Source: Engraulis encrasicolus (taxonomy: Eukaryota; Chordata; Actinopteri; Clupeiformes; Engraulidae). Taken from it: 64,000 bases of DNA. The notes below the pieces were generated by a model, which searched no databases, had not been told where the DNA came from, and worked only from the letters and a program-made list of their open reading frames with translations. Below are positions 11,480 through 24,500 of this stretch, piece after piece; the first letter of the stretch is position 1, and the number at the start of each line of letters is the position of its first letter. The DNA is taken from the NCBI RefSeq assembly GCF_034702125.1, contig NW_026945731.1:676118-740117 (forward strand), read 5' to 3'. A program made the position numbers and the translations under genes.

Positions 11480-12287
11480 ACAGGATATGCATGGCTTCAC
11501 TAACACACTCTCTCCCTTGAGAACATCTCTTGGACGAAAAAAAGTAAAGGAGGAAAAAAATGGGAGGAAAGGGGAACGGAGGAATAGTAATTAACCTACA
11601 TGTGTAAGGAGGCCAAAACAAACCAGCTGAAAAGTGAGACTCAGCTAGACTTCAGCAATGCCCTTAAGAACTGACAAATAATGTGCTAATGCTGCCTCCG
11701 TGGAAAATGTACATAAATAAATACAGATAGAAAGGGGTTTGTTTGGCTTGTTGTTTTCCCTTTAACTTATGCATGTATTACTACATTGGAAAGACACACA
11801 TGCTTTGTTAATATAATTTTAATTTGCTATGCAATAAAATAAAATGTCAAATCAATGCCACCGGATACATTTTCAGCTTGATCAAATCAACATGTCTTTC
11901 TTGCTTTAAAAGCCTTTCGCAGGCACTTAGGCTGTGCTACTCAGGCTGTGCTACGTGACCTAGATGCACTCCAGGAAATGATGTCATCGTCTCCATATAA
12001 AACACATGTACACTAATAACCAGACGCTTCGCTAATCGACCCAATTAAGCCCTGGGGCCTATGACCCGGCGCAAAAGCTTTCAGCAGCTCTTTGTTTGCA
12101 TATGCGTCACATCAAACGCAATGATTAGGGCGCCCGCAATGTCTGCTTTGTTGATCATGAATGGTGGGCTGGAAATGCCGGTTGGTCCATTAAGGCCAAC
12201 GTCAGAAATAAATGGCCTTATGAAACATACAAATCAGATGCTGGGCAGAGGAGGAGGCAGCAAGAAACATCAGGAATAAATGACCTT
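11480..12287. other. Intergenic, no gene seen
   Basis: AT-rich unique sequence without a protein-like frame. Its last part, ACTGGGCAGAGGAGGAGG-like at about 12240, recurs at about 13592 beyond the adjacent transposon cluster. Confidence 0.5.
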
Positions 12288-12529
12288 AAAAGGTACACTG
12301 TGCAAGATTTTCCAGAATTCATGCTACCCATTCACTAAAGTTACCTTTTTCGTGAATACTTACCACCACTAGTATTCATTATGACTGGAAAAATTGCACT
12401 TTTCATACATGGGGATTATTACTTAGTAAACTTTCATTAAAAGATCAAATTTGGCAATAGGCAGCCCAGTTTCAATGAGCAGCATAGTTGCAGTACCTAT
12501 TTTGACCATTTCCTGCACAGTGTACCTTT
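12288..12529. mobile_element. About 240 bp MITE ending AAAGGTACACTGTGCA
   Basis: The left end AAAGGTACACTGTGCA is the exact inverse of the right end TGCACAGTGTACCTTT (16 bp). No coding capacity. The target duplication is ambiguous. The right end abuts directly, sharing bases, with the next element (TACAGTTTTTCTC). Confidence 0.75.
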
Positions 12530-13585
12530 ACAGTTTTTCTCGATTGGTTTGGCTAATTTCTTGAAACCAAGATGACATTTCTATAAATTTTGGGTCATTT
12601 GGCTAAACATTCTTACACTTCTGCACAACAGATCAGCTAACAAGCAAAATGTCATATACCTCCCAAAACAGCTCATTCTTGAATCAGCACTAGACCTTCT
12701 CCCACATAAATGGTCAGTACCATCAAAATGGCATAGATCCTTCTCATTTACTAATAAACAGAATCAATCAAAAATGAACAGGATGGTTCAGTATAACTAC
12801 ATAGATTATCATGACTTGCTCATATCACTCCAAAAACAGTTTACCCGTGTTGTCAAAACTAAATTCCTTCCCCACATATATCATCAGTACCCCCAAAATA
12901 CATTGTCCCTTTATCATTGTGTAAGCACTGCAAGTCAAAATGGTTAGCTGTTTTGTCTACTTTCAGCTAACAGATTTCGACTATGTATACAAATTGAAAA
13001 ACCACTGAAATTTGACAACACAGACAATTTACCAAGAACATTAATCTGTAACTTTCTTTACTGTAAATTCATATACAGAAAGTAATGCCCATTTATTACA
13101 GGTTTCTCATGGGCTTGGCTCATTTCTCAAAACAGAGATAACATTCTCAAAATACCATTGACAAATCCCAAAACAACTAGCAATTGTTCAAAACAGAATG
13201 TCGTTTGGAGAAATGTCAAGAAATTAGCCAAACAATAGAGGAAATTGTAGTATACACGGTTGTAAAATCATTTTCTACAAACTACTGAAGTTACAATATC
13301 ATATGGCCTTTTGAACACTGTCATGAATTTACTGTTGAAGGAAATTGTTAAAATATTATGTCCTTGACTGTTTTGACAATTGTGTAGACTACTTTGCATA
13401 TGATGACTTACACAATGAAATCATGCTGACATGTTTTGGAGAGGGCATTTGATATTTGATGAAAGCAATGAGAAATGCCATTCTGTTTTGGAAAATTGCA
13501 AGTTGGTTTGGGGATTTGTCTGTGTTGTTTTGAGAATGTCATCTCAGTTCTGAGAAATTAGCCAAACCAATCGAGAAAAACTGTA
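12529..13585 (+). mobile_element. 1.06 kb inverted-repeat element, copy 1
   Basis: Starts TACAGTTTTTCTCGATTGG and ends with its inverse, so the terminal inverted repeats are more than 30 bp long (continuing TTTGGCTAATTTCT). Phrases such as CAAAACAGAATG recur in both orientations through the interior. No transposase frame. Family not recognised; it behaves as a non-autonomous DNA element. Confidence 0.75.
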
Positions 13586-13990
13586 AAGATACTGGGCAGA
13601 GGAGGAGGAGGAAGGCACTTTGCAAAGGCCTGTCCACTTACAGTTTTTCTCGATTGGTTTGGTTAATTTCTCATAGATGACATTCTCAAAACAACACAGA
13701 CAAATCCCCAAACCAACTTGTAATTTCCCAAAACAGAATGGCATTTCTCATTGCTTTCATCAAATATCAAATGCTTTGTACATGTCTCAAATGTTTAGTA
13801 CATCTCTGCAGATGGCTAAGTAGAGATACCCTACAGTTGACACATTGAGCATACATATAGCATATTTTCCAAATACATTGAGCTTGCTTATTTAAACGAA
13901 TTAGACAATTCTCAGTGTAATGGTTGCCCTCTCCAAAACATGCCAGTATGATTTCATTGTGTAAGTCTTCATATGCAAAGTAGTCTACAC

Positions 13991-14120
13991 CAGTGTTTCT
14001 CAACCTTTTTTTAGGTGAGGCACCCTTTCAACTCATGAAAAATTTCGAGGCTCCCCAAACCAACAAGCTGTAACATGACATGGCATCCGAGTGCCCCGGC
14101 ACCCCTGTTGAGAAACACTG
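13991..14120. mobile_element. 130 bp hAT-type MITE nested in copy 2
   Basis: The ends CAGTGTTTCTCAACC and GTTGAGAAACACTG are inverse. The 8 bp GTCTACAC stands on both sides (13983-13990 and 14121-14128). Removing the element restores the sequence seen in copy 1 (GTGTAGACTACTTTGC read on the other strand), which confirms the insertion. Confidence 0.92.
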
Positions 14121-14371
14121 GTCTACACAATTGTCAAAACAGTCAAGGACATAATATTTTAAGAATTTCATTAAACAGTAAACTCATGACAGTGTTCAAC
14201 AGGCCAGATGATATTGTTACTTTACTAGTTTGTAGAAAATAATTTTACAACCATGTATACTACAGTTTCTTCTGTTATTTGGCTAATTTCTTGACATTTT
14301 TCTCAACGGCATTCTGTTTTGAACAATTGCTAGTTGTTTTGGGATGTGTGCATGTTATTTTGAGAATGTTA

Positions 14372-14709
14372 CCGCAGAAATACACCAGCGGTGATGCGAT
14401 TCAAGCGACAGAGTGCAGCAGCAAGCGATACGAGCGATTGAGGAGACTAGAGTATGTCCGTACAGGCAGAAGGCAAAGCATTCAAGCATTCCCATTGGCT
14501 GTGGTCACTGACCTCTATACAGTCATTGGCTGTCGCGGCTTGTCGCCGAACCGCGTCATAGAAAGTTGAAAAGATTTCAACTTCAAACTGTCGCGCTCGT
14601 CGTGCAAATCGCTCTAGTCTCCAGAATCGCTTTTGTCTCTCAACTCAATACAAAGTCAATTACTTCCGTCGCTCGCCTCGCTCAGATCGCCGCTGGTGTA
14701 TTTCTGCGG
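14372..14709. mobile_element. 338 bp MITE, TTA target duplication (Harbinger-like)
   Basis: The ends CCGCAGAAATACACCAGCGG and its inverse are exact over 20 bp. TTA flanks both sides (14369-14371 and 14710-14712). Removal restores GAGAATG-TTA-TCTCTG, which fits copy 1. A TWA-type 3 bp duplication suggests the PIF/Harbinger superfamily. The interior is GC-rich with CGAGCGA phrases, unlike its AT-rich host element, and has no long coding frame of known type. Confidence 0.88.
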
Positions 14710-15392
14710 TTATCTCTGTTTTGAGAAATGATCCAAACCCATGAGAAACCTGTAATATATAGGCATTACGTTCTGTATATGAATTTACAGTAAAGAAAGT
14801 TACTGATAAATGTCCTTGGTAAATTGTCTGTGTTGTCAAACTTCCATGGTTTCACACACTTTTTAATTTTTATACATAGTCGAAATCTGTTAGCTGAACG
14901 TAGACAAAACATCTAAAAAAATTGACTTGCATTACTTACACAATGGCAAAGGGACAATGTATTTTGGGGGTACTGATGATATATGTGGGGAAGGAATTTA
15001 GTTTTGACCCACGGGTAAACTGTTTTTGGAGTGATATGAGCAAGTGATGAGGATCCATGTAGTTATGCTGAACTATCCTGTTTATTTTGACAGAAGGACT
15101 AAATGAATGCAAATGAGTCAAAGCAATTGAGAAGGATATATGCCAGTTTTATGTGGGAGAAAGTTTTGTGCTGATGCAAGAATGAGCAGTGCCGCCCTGC
15201 ATTTGGAAAATCCAGTGCCGGCAGTGTCCTGTTGAAATGAATGGCAAAGTAGCAAAATAGCATTGGCTGTGGGGAGGGTTGGTGTGAAAGGCTGAGAGGC
15301 AGAGCTAGAACACAGCGCCCGGAACTCTGCCGCCATGCCACACTCTGGTGTACTGTATAACCGGTCTGGCCTTATCTGTGAAAGGCAGAGGA

Positions 15393-15800
15393 CCAGAGAG
15401 GAGGAGAGATCATGTCTGGATGCCAATAGTACTGGACCAGAGAAGAGGAGAGATCATGTCTGGGGGCCAATAGTACTGGACCAGAGAAGAGGAGAGATCA
15501 TGTCTGGATGCCAATAGTACTGGACCAGAGAAGAGGAGAGATCATGTCTGGATGCCAATAGTACTGGACCAGAGAGGAGGAGAGATCATGTCTGGATGCC
15601 AATAGTACTGGACCAGAGAGGAGAGGTCATGATGATGGACAGAAAGGTCATGTCTGGGTGTCAATAGCACTGGTGATGAGAAGACCAGGAGAGCTCATCT
15701 CTGGGTGTCAATAGTATTGGAGAGGAGGAGAGCTCATGTCTGGGTGCCAATAATAGCTGGACCAGAGAGGAGGTGAGATCATGTCTGGGTGTCAATTAGT
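15393..15800. repeat. 44 bp minisatellite, about nine copies
   Basis: The unit reads ACCAGAGAAGAGGAGAGATC followed by ATGTCTGGATGCCAATAGTACTGG split over copies. The first five are near-identical and later ones degenerate (GGGTGTCAATAG). The preceding 200 bp (15190-15390) has no gene. Confidence 0.92.
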
Positions 15801-15883
15801 GCTGGTGAGGAGGATAGGAGGAGAGCTCATGTCTGGGTAGCAATTGCCCTACAAAGGCAAAGAGTAGTATGTGGATTTTTACA

Positions 15884-16055
<172 letters not shown>

Positions 16056-16559
16056 CACACACCAAAGTCTCTTATAGGGGGGGTCGACATGACCGCTGAT
16101 GACCACTTTCAATCACACACCAGCAGCAGCAGTGTCGGGGAGAAATGAACTCTGATGCGGCAACAAAAATGCAGCCCAGAAAATAGCAGCATGGCTTTGA
16201 TCGTTTGATCCTTCGCTTCAGCACGCCCCAGCAGCCAACATATCACATCACAACACGACGCAGCACAGCACGAGATGGCACAACACAAGACACCGCCACA
16301 ACACAAATGTGACAAACCCCCAAACACCAATGCAAACATGAACACGAACACAAACATGAACACAACAGTGCTTTACACTAACTTTTTCGCTTACCAGCCA
16401 TTTTGGCTAGTGGTTTTCCTGACTCACTAGCCATTGGGCCNTTTCACTAGCCATAATTTTCTTAACAACACAAACACAAACACAATCACAGCGGAGTGGA
16501 GTGATTCGCCCGTGCTTGATGCCTTTTGTAGTATTAAAGGACAGCAGAGGTGATATAAA

Positions 16560-16675
<116 letters not shown>

Positions 16676-16989
16676 GAAGTCCAGTGATATAGTTGAAGGT
16701 GGCATTTTGGTGTGATATAAAAGAGCCTGGCCTTTAGCAGTAGGCCACAGGTTCTCTCTGCAGGAATTGTCCCCCGATGCTGACACATTTTATTTTCTAC
16801 AACTACAAATGGGGTCACTGCCTTGGAACCTGGCAGTGCTGGTGTGCTTTGGTAAGACACGGCCAAAAGCTCAAGTATGCCTTGAAACAAACCTGAATTA
16901 ATAACATAACAGTTTGTGAAATCCTCTCCTCTGCGTGTGTGGACTACTGAAATTGTGTTTTCATGTTTGTGGATGAAAGTCATTATTCT

Positions 16990-18374
16990 TGTAGCCCTGT
17001 GAGAATTTAATATCCTTTAATAATAAATAGTTGGTATAATAAATACTTTCAATAAATACTGTTCATAATTAGAATAAATAAGTTCTAGTTTAAAAGGTTA
17101 AAATATTAAGAGCTTTGATAATGAGAGTTCATTACATTGGGAATGTGGTGATGTCATGTTTAAAACGAGGATGTAATGTAATATGCATTGAGAGTTTCTT
17201 GAATGTATATTTTTGTTTGCTTTACTATTATTTTCTGAAGGATGTAAATGTCTGAAAGATGTTTATATTAATGTCAGAGATGTTTCTGAAGAAGCATAAT
17301 ATTTCGTTATGTCTTAATTTCTGTAACCAATCAGAAGCTAGAGAGTTGAGAGGTCGCAGGAAGTGTAGTAGTTGAGACTTGGAGAAGAAGGAGAAACCGG
17401 AGAAACTGATGTGTGCGTGTGAAGCCGGATTCCGTGAAGATAAGTTAAAATGGAAATGTGTAACCCATGTATTTCTGACCAGTAGACATAGTAGTAACAG
17501 AAGTGAACAACGAGTGAGCTTATTTCGTTGCTACAATGACTTTGGGACTGTTTAAGAAGACCTACTGCCACTCGCGGTAAAAGTTCAGGCAGTCGCCATT
17601 CATGTTAATGTAAGCTTTCATTGTGAGTTAGCTTTGTCGTGTGCTTTCGAAAACGGACATTGTTCGCCAGTCCGGAGAACAAGTTGTGTCGCGTGAGGAG
17701 CCAGAGGACATTGTCTAATCCACGGGAGAAGTTTACAGCCGTCGAAGACATCGTTTGGAGACAAGGTGTCGAGGTGCGGTGCAACACGCGTTGTGCATGC
17801 ATGCAGCTCGTGGACGCTGCGCTGCGTGTGCTTGCTGGAGCAAGGAACCTTTTCTCTCATACACCATCACGTCTCGTTTGCCGTCTACTCTGAGTAATTC
17901 TACGCACTCAAGCATCTCTACTTCTTCTAAGCGCTGACTTTGGGGTATTTTAGTAGTTTGCCGGCTTAAGTTTCCTTTTGTATTTTCTATTTTTCAGAAT
18001 TGCTGAGTATTTTCAAGTGTATTACTGTGACTGTATTGGAATGTGATATTTCATGGTTTGAATAACTGAAAGGTATTTGGTTTAAGCTGAACTAAGGAAT
18101 ATATCTAAGGTTGATTTAAGGCTATACCCAAGGGGTAAAGGATATTTTTGGTTTATAACTGAAAGAGAGTGAACTATTTACAATTCATCTAAACTTAATT
18201 AATTTATGTATGTGTGTGTTTTATGTGTGAATTTAAAGTAAAGTAACATTTATTTTAAAACTGACTGATTACTTATTAAAACCAAAGGTATAACCTAATA
18301 ACTTATTAGTTATAAAGGACCTAGGGTAGCTAAACCCCTGTGTAATTCTCTGTAAGGAGCAAAGGGGCGCTACA
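16990..18374 (+). repeat. 5' LTR of the Gypsy element, 1385 bp
   Basis: TG...CA bounded. It matches 24595-26598 through its length except for the inserted block. The short frames inside it are duplicated in both LTRs and show no domain. Confidence 0.95.
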
Positions 18375-18380
18375 TAAAAT

Positions 18381-18398
18381 TGGAGGCACTGCTGGGAT
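18381..18398 (+). promoter_or_regulatory. Primer-binding site of the Gypsy element
   Basis: TGGAGGCACTGCTGGGAT begins six bases after the 5' LTR. It starts with TGG, the complement of tRNA CCA, and its far end (GGGATT) would pair with a tRNA T-arm. The tRNA species was not identified. Confidence 0.65.
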
Positions 18399-18542
18399 TA
18401 GGTAAACCTATGGTTTTATTTTGTGCATTTTAGTGTTAAATAGGTTACATTAAAGGTGTACTAGGTAAAATACTTGACCCTTTAAAATTTTACGTTTTTC
18501 ATTCTTATTAGCTTCTTATTACTGCATTAATACCTTTTCACT

Positions 18543-21500
18543 ATGGATATTACGTCAGTACAGTCAGAGCTGGCTACTGAGCTCAGAGAGTGGTGTCAAG
18601 GTGAGTTTCTCAACGAAGACAATGCCCTACTTGCCTTGGTGCCTAAAGGCTATGAAGTTGAAGACATAGAGAAGACTCTTGCAACTGTGAAAGCCTGGGG
18701 ACGTGTGCGAGTGAGAGGAAGAAGATTCAATACCAAACTGGACAGATTGAGCGTGCTTTGTGAAACAAAAGAGAAAATTGACCCCACTAAGGTTCCTTCT
18801 GAAGTGAAAAGCCTGACAGCGGAAGAATTTTGGCCAGTCATCGTCGCAGGTGAGCGTCCTGATCCCGATGAAGCTAACCAGACCCCATTGAAAAATCTGC
18901 TTGATGCTTCAGCGTCCAATAGCTCTGCTGAGTCCATCATTCGGGCAGTTGGGGATGTGTTGTCGAAAATTGAGAAGCCTTCAGGTGAGAACAGCAGTTA
19001 TCGTCGCCTAAGGATGTTTTCGGGCACACTACCTACACCCGTTGGAGAAGAGGCATTGGAACACTGGCTCGAGCAGGCACGTTTAATGGTGGAAGAAAGC
19101 GACTGCTCAAGTAAAGAAAAGCGAAGACGCATTATGGAGTGTCTTAGAGGACCTGCACTTGCAGTAGTGAAAGCAGTGCGAACAGCTGAGGCTGACGTCA
19201 CGCCTGCTGAGTGCTTGGATGCAATTGAGAGTGCATTCGGTGCAGCTGAGTCAGGTGAAGACCTCTATTTCGAGTTCCGATTGTTGCAACAAGGAAAAGA
19301 CGAGAAGCTGTCTGACTTCTTGAGGCGACTAGAGCAGTCCCTTACCAAAGTAGTCTCTAAAGGCGGTATTCCCCCAAGCCGTGTGGACCTTGTCCGAGTA
19401 GAGCAGCTGCTACGAGGGGCCATACATTCGGACTTGATGCTGATCCAGCTTAAGATAAGGGAGAGAAAGCTAAAACCACCAAAGTTCTTAGAGCTGCTAG
19501 CTGAAATCCGGGCTGAAGAGGAATACGCTGCTGCTAGAGTCAAGCTCAGTTCATCTGTCCACAGAGTTCATGCTAACAAAGAAGTGGACAGTCGCCAGAC
19601 GGAAATACTGACCTTGAAAGCAGAGATAAAAGAGCTAAAGTCATTGTTTGCCGCTATGAACACAAAACCATGTCAAGAAGTGAGTGACGATGACAAAGAG
19701 CTTAGTCCAGTACCAGTTTCAGTGGCTGAGAGCTGTGAAAATGCTGAGGTTGCAGCGTTGAAGAAGCAGGTGCGCAGGTTGCAGAACAAGTTGACCAAGG
19801 GCCCCAAAGACTCTCAGGCTCCCGCCAATGCACTGAGAGTACAGCCCTCCAAGCCTGCTCACAACAGCCAAAAGCCACAAAAAGTCAAAGCCTCTGATGA
19901 GTGTATCTGTTATCGTTGTGGCGAGCAGGGGCACTTCGCCAACAAGTGCCAAAACGCAGAAAATCAGAGCAAAGTCATTCAAAAGCTCATCCAGTCTCTA
20001 AAGAAGGCTAAGACAGGGCAATCACCTAGCCCTGAGGCAAAGAGCCCAGAGACCGTGTGCCTCAGTCGTAAAAGTGAAGTTGCTGAAGCTGGAGGCTCAC
20101 AATTCCCAAAGGGCCTAATAGGTCCCCCCTCTGTTGTACACATACGAGTAAATGGCCACCCGTGTGAAGCTGTCCTAGATAGTGGATCACAAATCACCAT
20201 TATTTTCGAAACATGGTACAAGCAACACCTACCAGACGTACCAATCAACCCTGTCTCAGGACTAGCCATATGGGGGTTAAGTGAAAACAGCTATCCCTAC
20301 CTGGGCTATGTCGTGGTAGACATGGAGTTCCCTGAATGCATCAGTGGTTCCAAAGAGTCCATCTCTGTCTTGGCATTGATATGTCCTGGCCCTAGAACAC
20401 CTGACCAGATTCCAGTCATCCTGGGGACCAACGCCAGTCTCTTCAAACGCTTGGCGAAGATATGCCGAGAGACTGCAGGCGTGGACATAGCTCAGACGCT
20501 GGGGATACGAACTGAGGAAGTAGTCCAACCCAGTCCAGAGCTTGGTGAGGGAGAAGAGGACGTAGGATGTATCCAATGGATGGGTCCTGGGCCCCTGACC
20601 TTACCTGCTGGGCGGGTGTGTCAAGCCATCTGCCAGGTGATGACGGAGAAGTCATTCGACCAAGAGGTGCTGATGGTGGATGCTTCACCGACAGTTCCAC
20701 TTCCAGCTGGTTTGCTACTGCAGCCCATGGTCGTGCCAGGTCCAGAGGTGAACGTAAACCATTTCCGCGTAATAGTACGCAATGAGTCAGTACGTGATAC
20801 CGTCCTACCTGTTGGAACAGTCATGGGAAACTTGTGTCCTGCTGACGCTGTGAGACCTGCTCTACAGTCAAAGAAGACGTCAAGTACTGAGGTGACAGAG
20901 AGGTTTGACCCCAGCCTCATTGACTTCGGCGACTCACCCATCCCAGAGCACTGGAAGTCCAGACTCCGGAATAAGCTGTCAGAACGAGCTAACGCCTTCT
21001 CTTTGCATGAATGGGATGTGGGGCTGGCAAGAGGAGTAGAGCATCACATCAGGCTGTCAGACACCAGGCCTTTCCGAGAGAGGTCGCGGCGTCTAGCGCC
21101 TGCAGACATTGAAGACGTACGCAGACATCTACGTGATCTTCTGAATTCTGGCATTATCAAGGAGTCCCGTAGCCCATACGCTTCTCCGATAGTCGTCGCA
21201 AGGAAGAAGAACGGTAGTGTCAGAATGTGTATCGACTACAGAACATTGAATACCAGAACTGTACCCGACCAATACACCACTCCTCGCATTGACGATGCGC
21301 TGGACTGCCTCACAGGAAGTAGGTGGTTCTCGGTGCTAGATCTACGGTCAGGGTACTATCAGATTGCAATGGCAGAACCTGATAAAGAAAAAACAGCCTT
21401 CATCTGCCCATTAGGATTCTACGAGTTCGAAAGAATGCCACAAGGTATCACCGGAGCCCCCGCGACATTCCAGCGATTAATGGAGCGCGCTGTAGGTGAT

Positions 21501-24500
21501 ATGAACCTGCTCCAGGTACTCGTGTACCTTGATGATTTAATCGTGTTTGGGAAGTCCTTAGAGGAACACGAAGAGCGGCTTCTCAAAGTACTCGACAGAC
21601 TCGAGGAAGTGGGACTTAAGCTTTCACTTGACAAGTGCCAGTTTTGCCAACCCAAGGTGAAATATGTTGGGCACATAATATCTGCAGACGGCATTGCCAC
21701 AGATCCTGACAAGGTGCAGGCAGTCACCAACTGGCCTCAGCCGACAGATCTGAAATCTTTGAGGTCATTCTTAGGATTCTGCGGATATTATAGGAGGTTC
21801 GTGGCCAACTATTCAGCAATCATCAGACCCCTCACTGAACTTACCAAAGGGTATGCACCAACTCAGAAAGGCAAGAGGAATGTCAAAGAGAAGGATAAGA
21901 CCTACTTCAAAGACTCAGAACCATTTGGAGACCGATGGGACCAATCGTGCACAGATGCATTCCGTCGCATCATCCAATGCCTCACTCAAGCGCCAGTCCT
22001 TGCGTTTGCAGACGCCAACAAGCCATACATCTTACACACCGACGCCAGCTTGAAAGGGCTTGGTGCTGTCTTGTATCAAGAACACCCAGAAGGACTTAGG
22101 CCAGTTGCTTACGCAAGCAGAAGAGTGAGTGCTACTGAACAACGTTATCCCGTGCACCAACTTGAATTCTTAGCACTGAAGTGGGCGATTGTGGATAAAT
22201 TCCATGATTACCTGTACGGAGCTAAATTCACAGTCCTAACAGATAACAACCCGTTGACCTATGTGCTGACGACAGCCAAGTTGAATGCAACAGGACATCG
22301 CTGGCTGGCGGCCTTAGCCACATACGACTTTGACATCAAGTATCGGCCCGGCAAGTCAAACATTGATGCCGACCTGCTTTCCAGAATAATGGCTGAAGGG
22401 ACGGAGATACCGCAGAGTGGAGTGAAATCCATTTGCCAGAGGGTGTGTGCTACCGATAATGCTGGAACACCGCACAGATATGTGGACCAGTTAGGCGCTT
22501 CCCCTGAGTGCATTCCTGAGGTGTTCGCTTTCCCCACTCACCTGAATCTGTACTCTCTGAAGCAAATGTCCAGATCTGAACTGCTAGAAGCGCAGCAGAA
22601 GGATGACAATATCCGGAGAGTGATGGAAGCCATGAGAGATGGAAAGTGGCCGAATGACAAGGAACTACCCTATGAACTCACATTGTTCAAAAGAGAGAGA
22701 GACCGTCTTGCGCTGAAAGATGGACTGCTACACAGAACAAGCGAGCGACCTTCCGGAGAACTGGTAACACAGCTGGTGCTGCCTGCTGAGTTCCGAAGGG
22801 CCGTCCTGCGATCCCTACATGATGACATGGGACATCTGGGAGGGGAACGGCTGTTCGACTTGCTGCGTAGTAGGTTCTATTGGCCCAAGATGGCAGCAGA
22901 CGCTGAACAGTACGCCAAAGACTGTGGAGAGTGTGTCTTACGAAAAACACCTTGCAAGAGGGCGGCACCCCTACACCAGATCAAGAGTAGTGGGCCAATG
23001 GACCTTGTTTGCATAGATTTCCTCTCCATGGAACCAGACTCAAAAGGGATCAGTAATGTGTTGGTCGTGACAGATCATTTCACGCGGTACGCCCAGGCAT
23101 TTCCGGCGAGGAACCAGAAAGCCCTCACCGTAGCCAAAATCCTGGTCGAGAAGTACTTTGTGCATTATGGCCTGCCATGCCGAATTCATTCTGACCAAGG
23201 CAGGGACTTTGAAAGTAAGCTGATTCGAGAGCTCCTGATGATCCTTGGGGTGCGGAAATCCAGGACTACGCCCTATCATCCGCAAGGGGATCCACAACCC
23301 GAGAGATTCAACAGAACTTTACTGTCCATGTTAGCGACCTTGGGGCATGAAAAGAAACGATCGTGGAGCCAGCACATTCCATACGTCGTCCATGCCTACA
23401 ACAGTACGAAATGTGATTCGACTGGATTTTCACCGTATCTACTGATGTTCGGCCGAGAAGCAAAGTTGCCGGTAGATCTGTGTTTCGGTACTTCGGTTGA
23501 TGGAGCTGGAGACAGACATCATTCCAAGTATGTGGAGAAACTGAAGAAGGATCTGCAGAAAGCTTATGAACTCGCGAACAAGTCATCTGACAAGACGCAT
23601 CAAAGAAATAAGAGAGCGTATGATCAGAAAGTTCGTTTCCAGACTGTTGACATTGGTGACAGAGTGCTCCTGAGAAACTTAGGGTTGAAAGGAAAACACA
23701 AACTCGAAAGCCGCTGGAACTCAGTGCCCTATGTCGTGGTCGGAAGATTACCCAACTTACCAGTATACAAAGTGAGGCCTGAAGATGGAAAAGGTGGAGT
23801 GAAGACCATGCACCGAGATCATCTCTTGCCCATAAGTCAGTCCTTGAGAATGCCAGACGTCAAAGGTCCTGAACAGTTGCCTGTGAGACCTCAGACAAGG
23901 TTGCAGAAGAGGACAAGAACAACAGAAAGATCCAAAAGAACTGTGGAAAGAACACCGGATATGGATAATGATGACACGGATTCATCCTCAGAAATGGAGT
24001 ATGGACGTACTCGTGGATCCTACTGGAGAGGTCTGCGTGAACTCTTGCCAAAAGAGGCCCACAGAGAGCCCAGTGCTGCAGATACCAGAAGGGATGACGA
24101 TCCGGAGGTCCAAGAACCCATTGAAGAGGATGAAAGAGTCTCAAGTGACCATGAGGAGGAGATAGTAGTTGAGGAAGAACCCGAAAGAGTCTCTGACCAT
24201 GATGAATCTCCTAAACCTGATCAAGACCAAGATGAGGAGTCGTCTCAGGCAGAAGATGATGTCAGCAGAAACGCCTCTGACACTGATCTCTCTGACTCTG
24301 AGCCAGACCAAGTACACCAAGTAGTTGAAATACCTGTTAAAACTCCTAGAGGAAAATCTAGTACTCCATTTAAGGTTGAGCGTGATCTTAGATCTAGCTC
24401 TAGATCTAGAAGACCTGTAAAACCTGTCATCCGTTTAACATACGATGAACCTGGAAAAGCTAGTGATACGCCGATCACTATTGTCCACAAGGGCATTGTT

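Larger units (their letters stand above)
13639..15190 (-). mobile_element. Second copy of the same element, inverted, carrying two MITEs
   Basis: Begins TACAGTTTTTCTCGATTGG and then follows the reverse complement of 12529-13585 (for example TTGCTTTCATCAAATATCAA, TACATAGTCGAAATC and the AAACTGTTTTTGGAG segment, in order). It loses similarity near 15190, at the part equivalent to about 12.7 kb of copy 1, so its far terminus is missing. Without the two MITEs at 13991-14120 and 14372-14709 it would be about 1.08 kb. Confidence 0.78.

Noticed and set aside
17600..17940. 60-84 codon frames in both Gypsy LTRs
   Set aside because: They overlap on both strands in the same place, and conservation between the LTRs follows from LTR duplication rather than coding selection.
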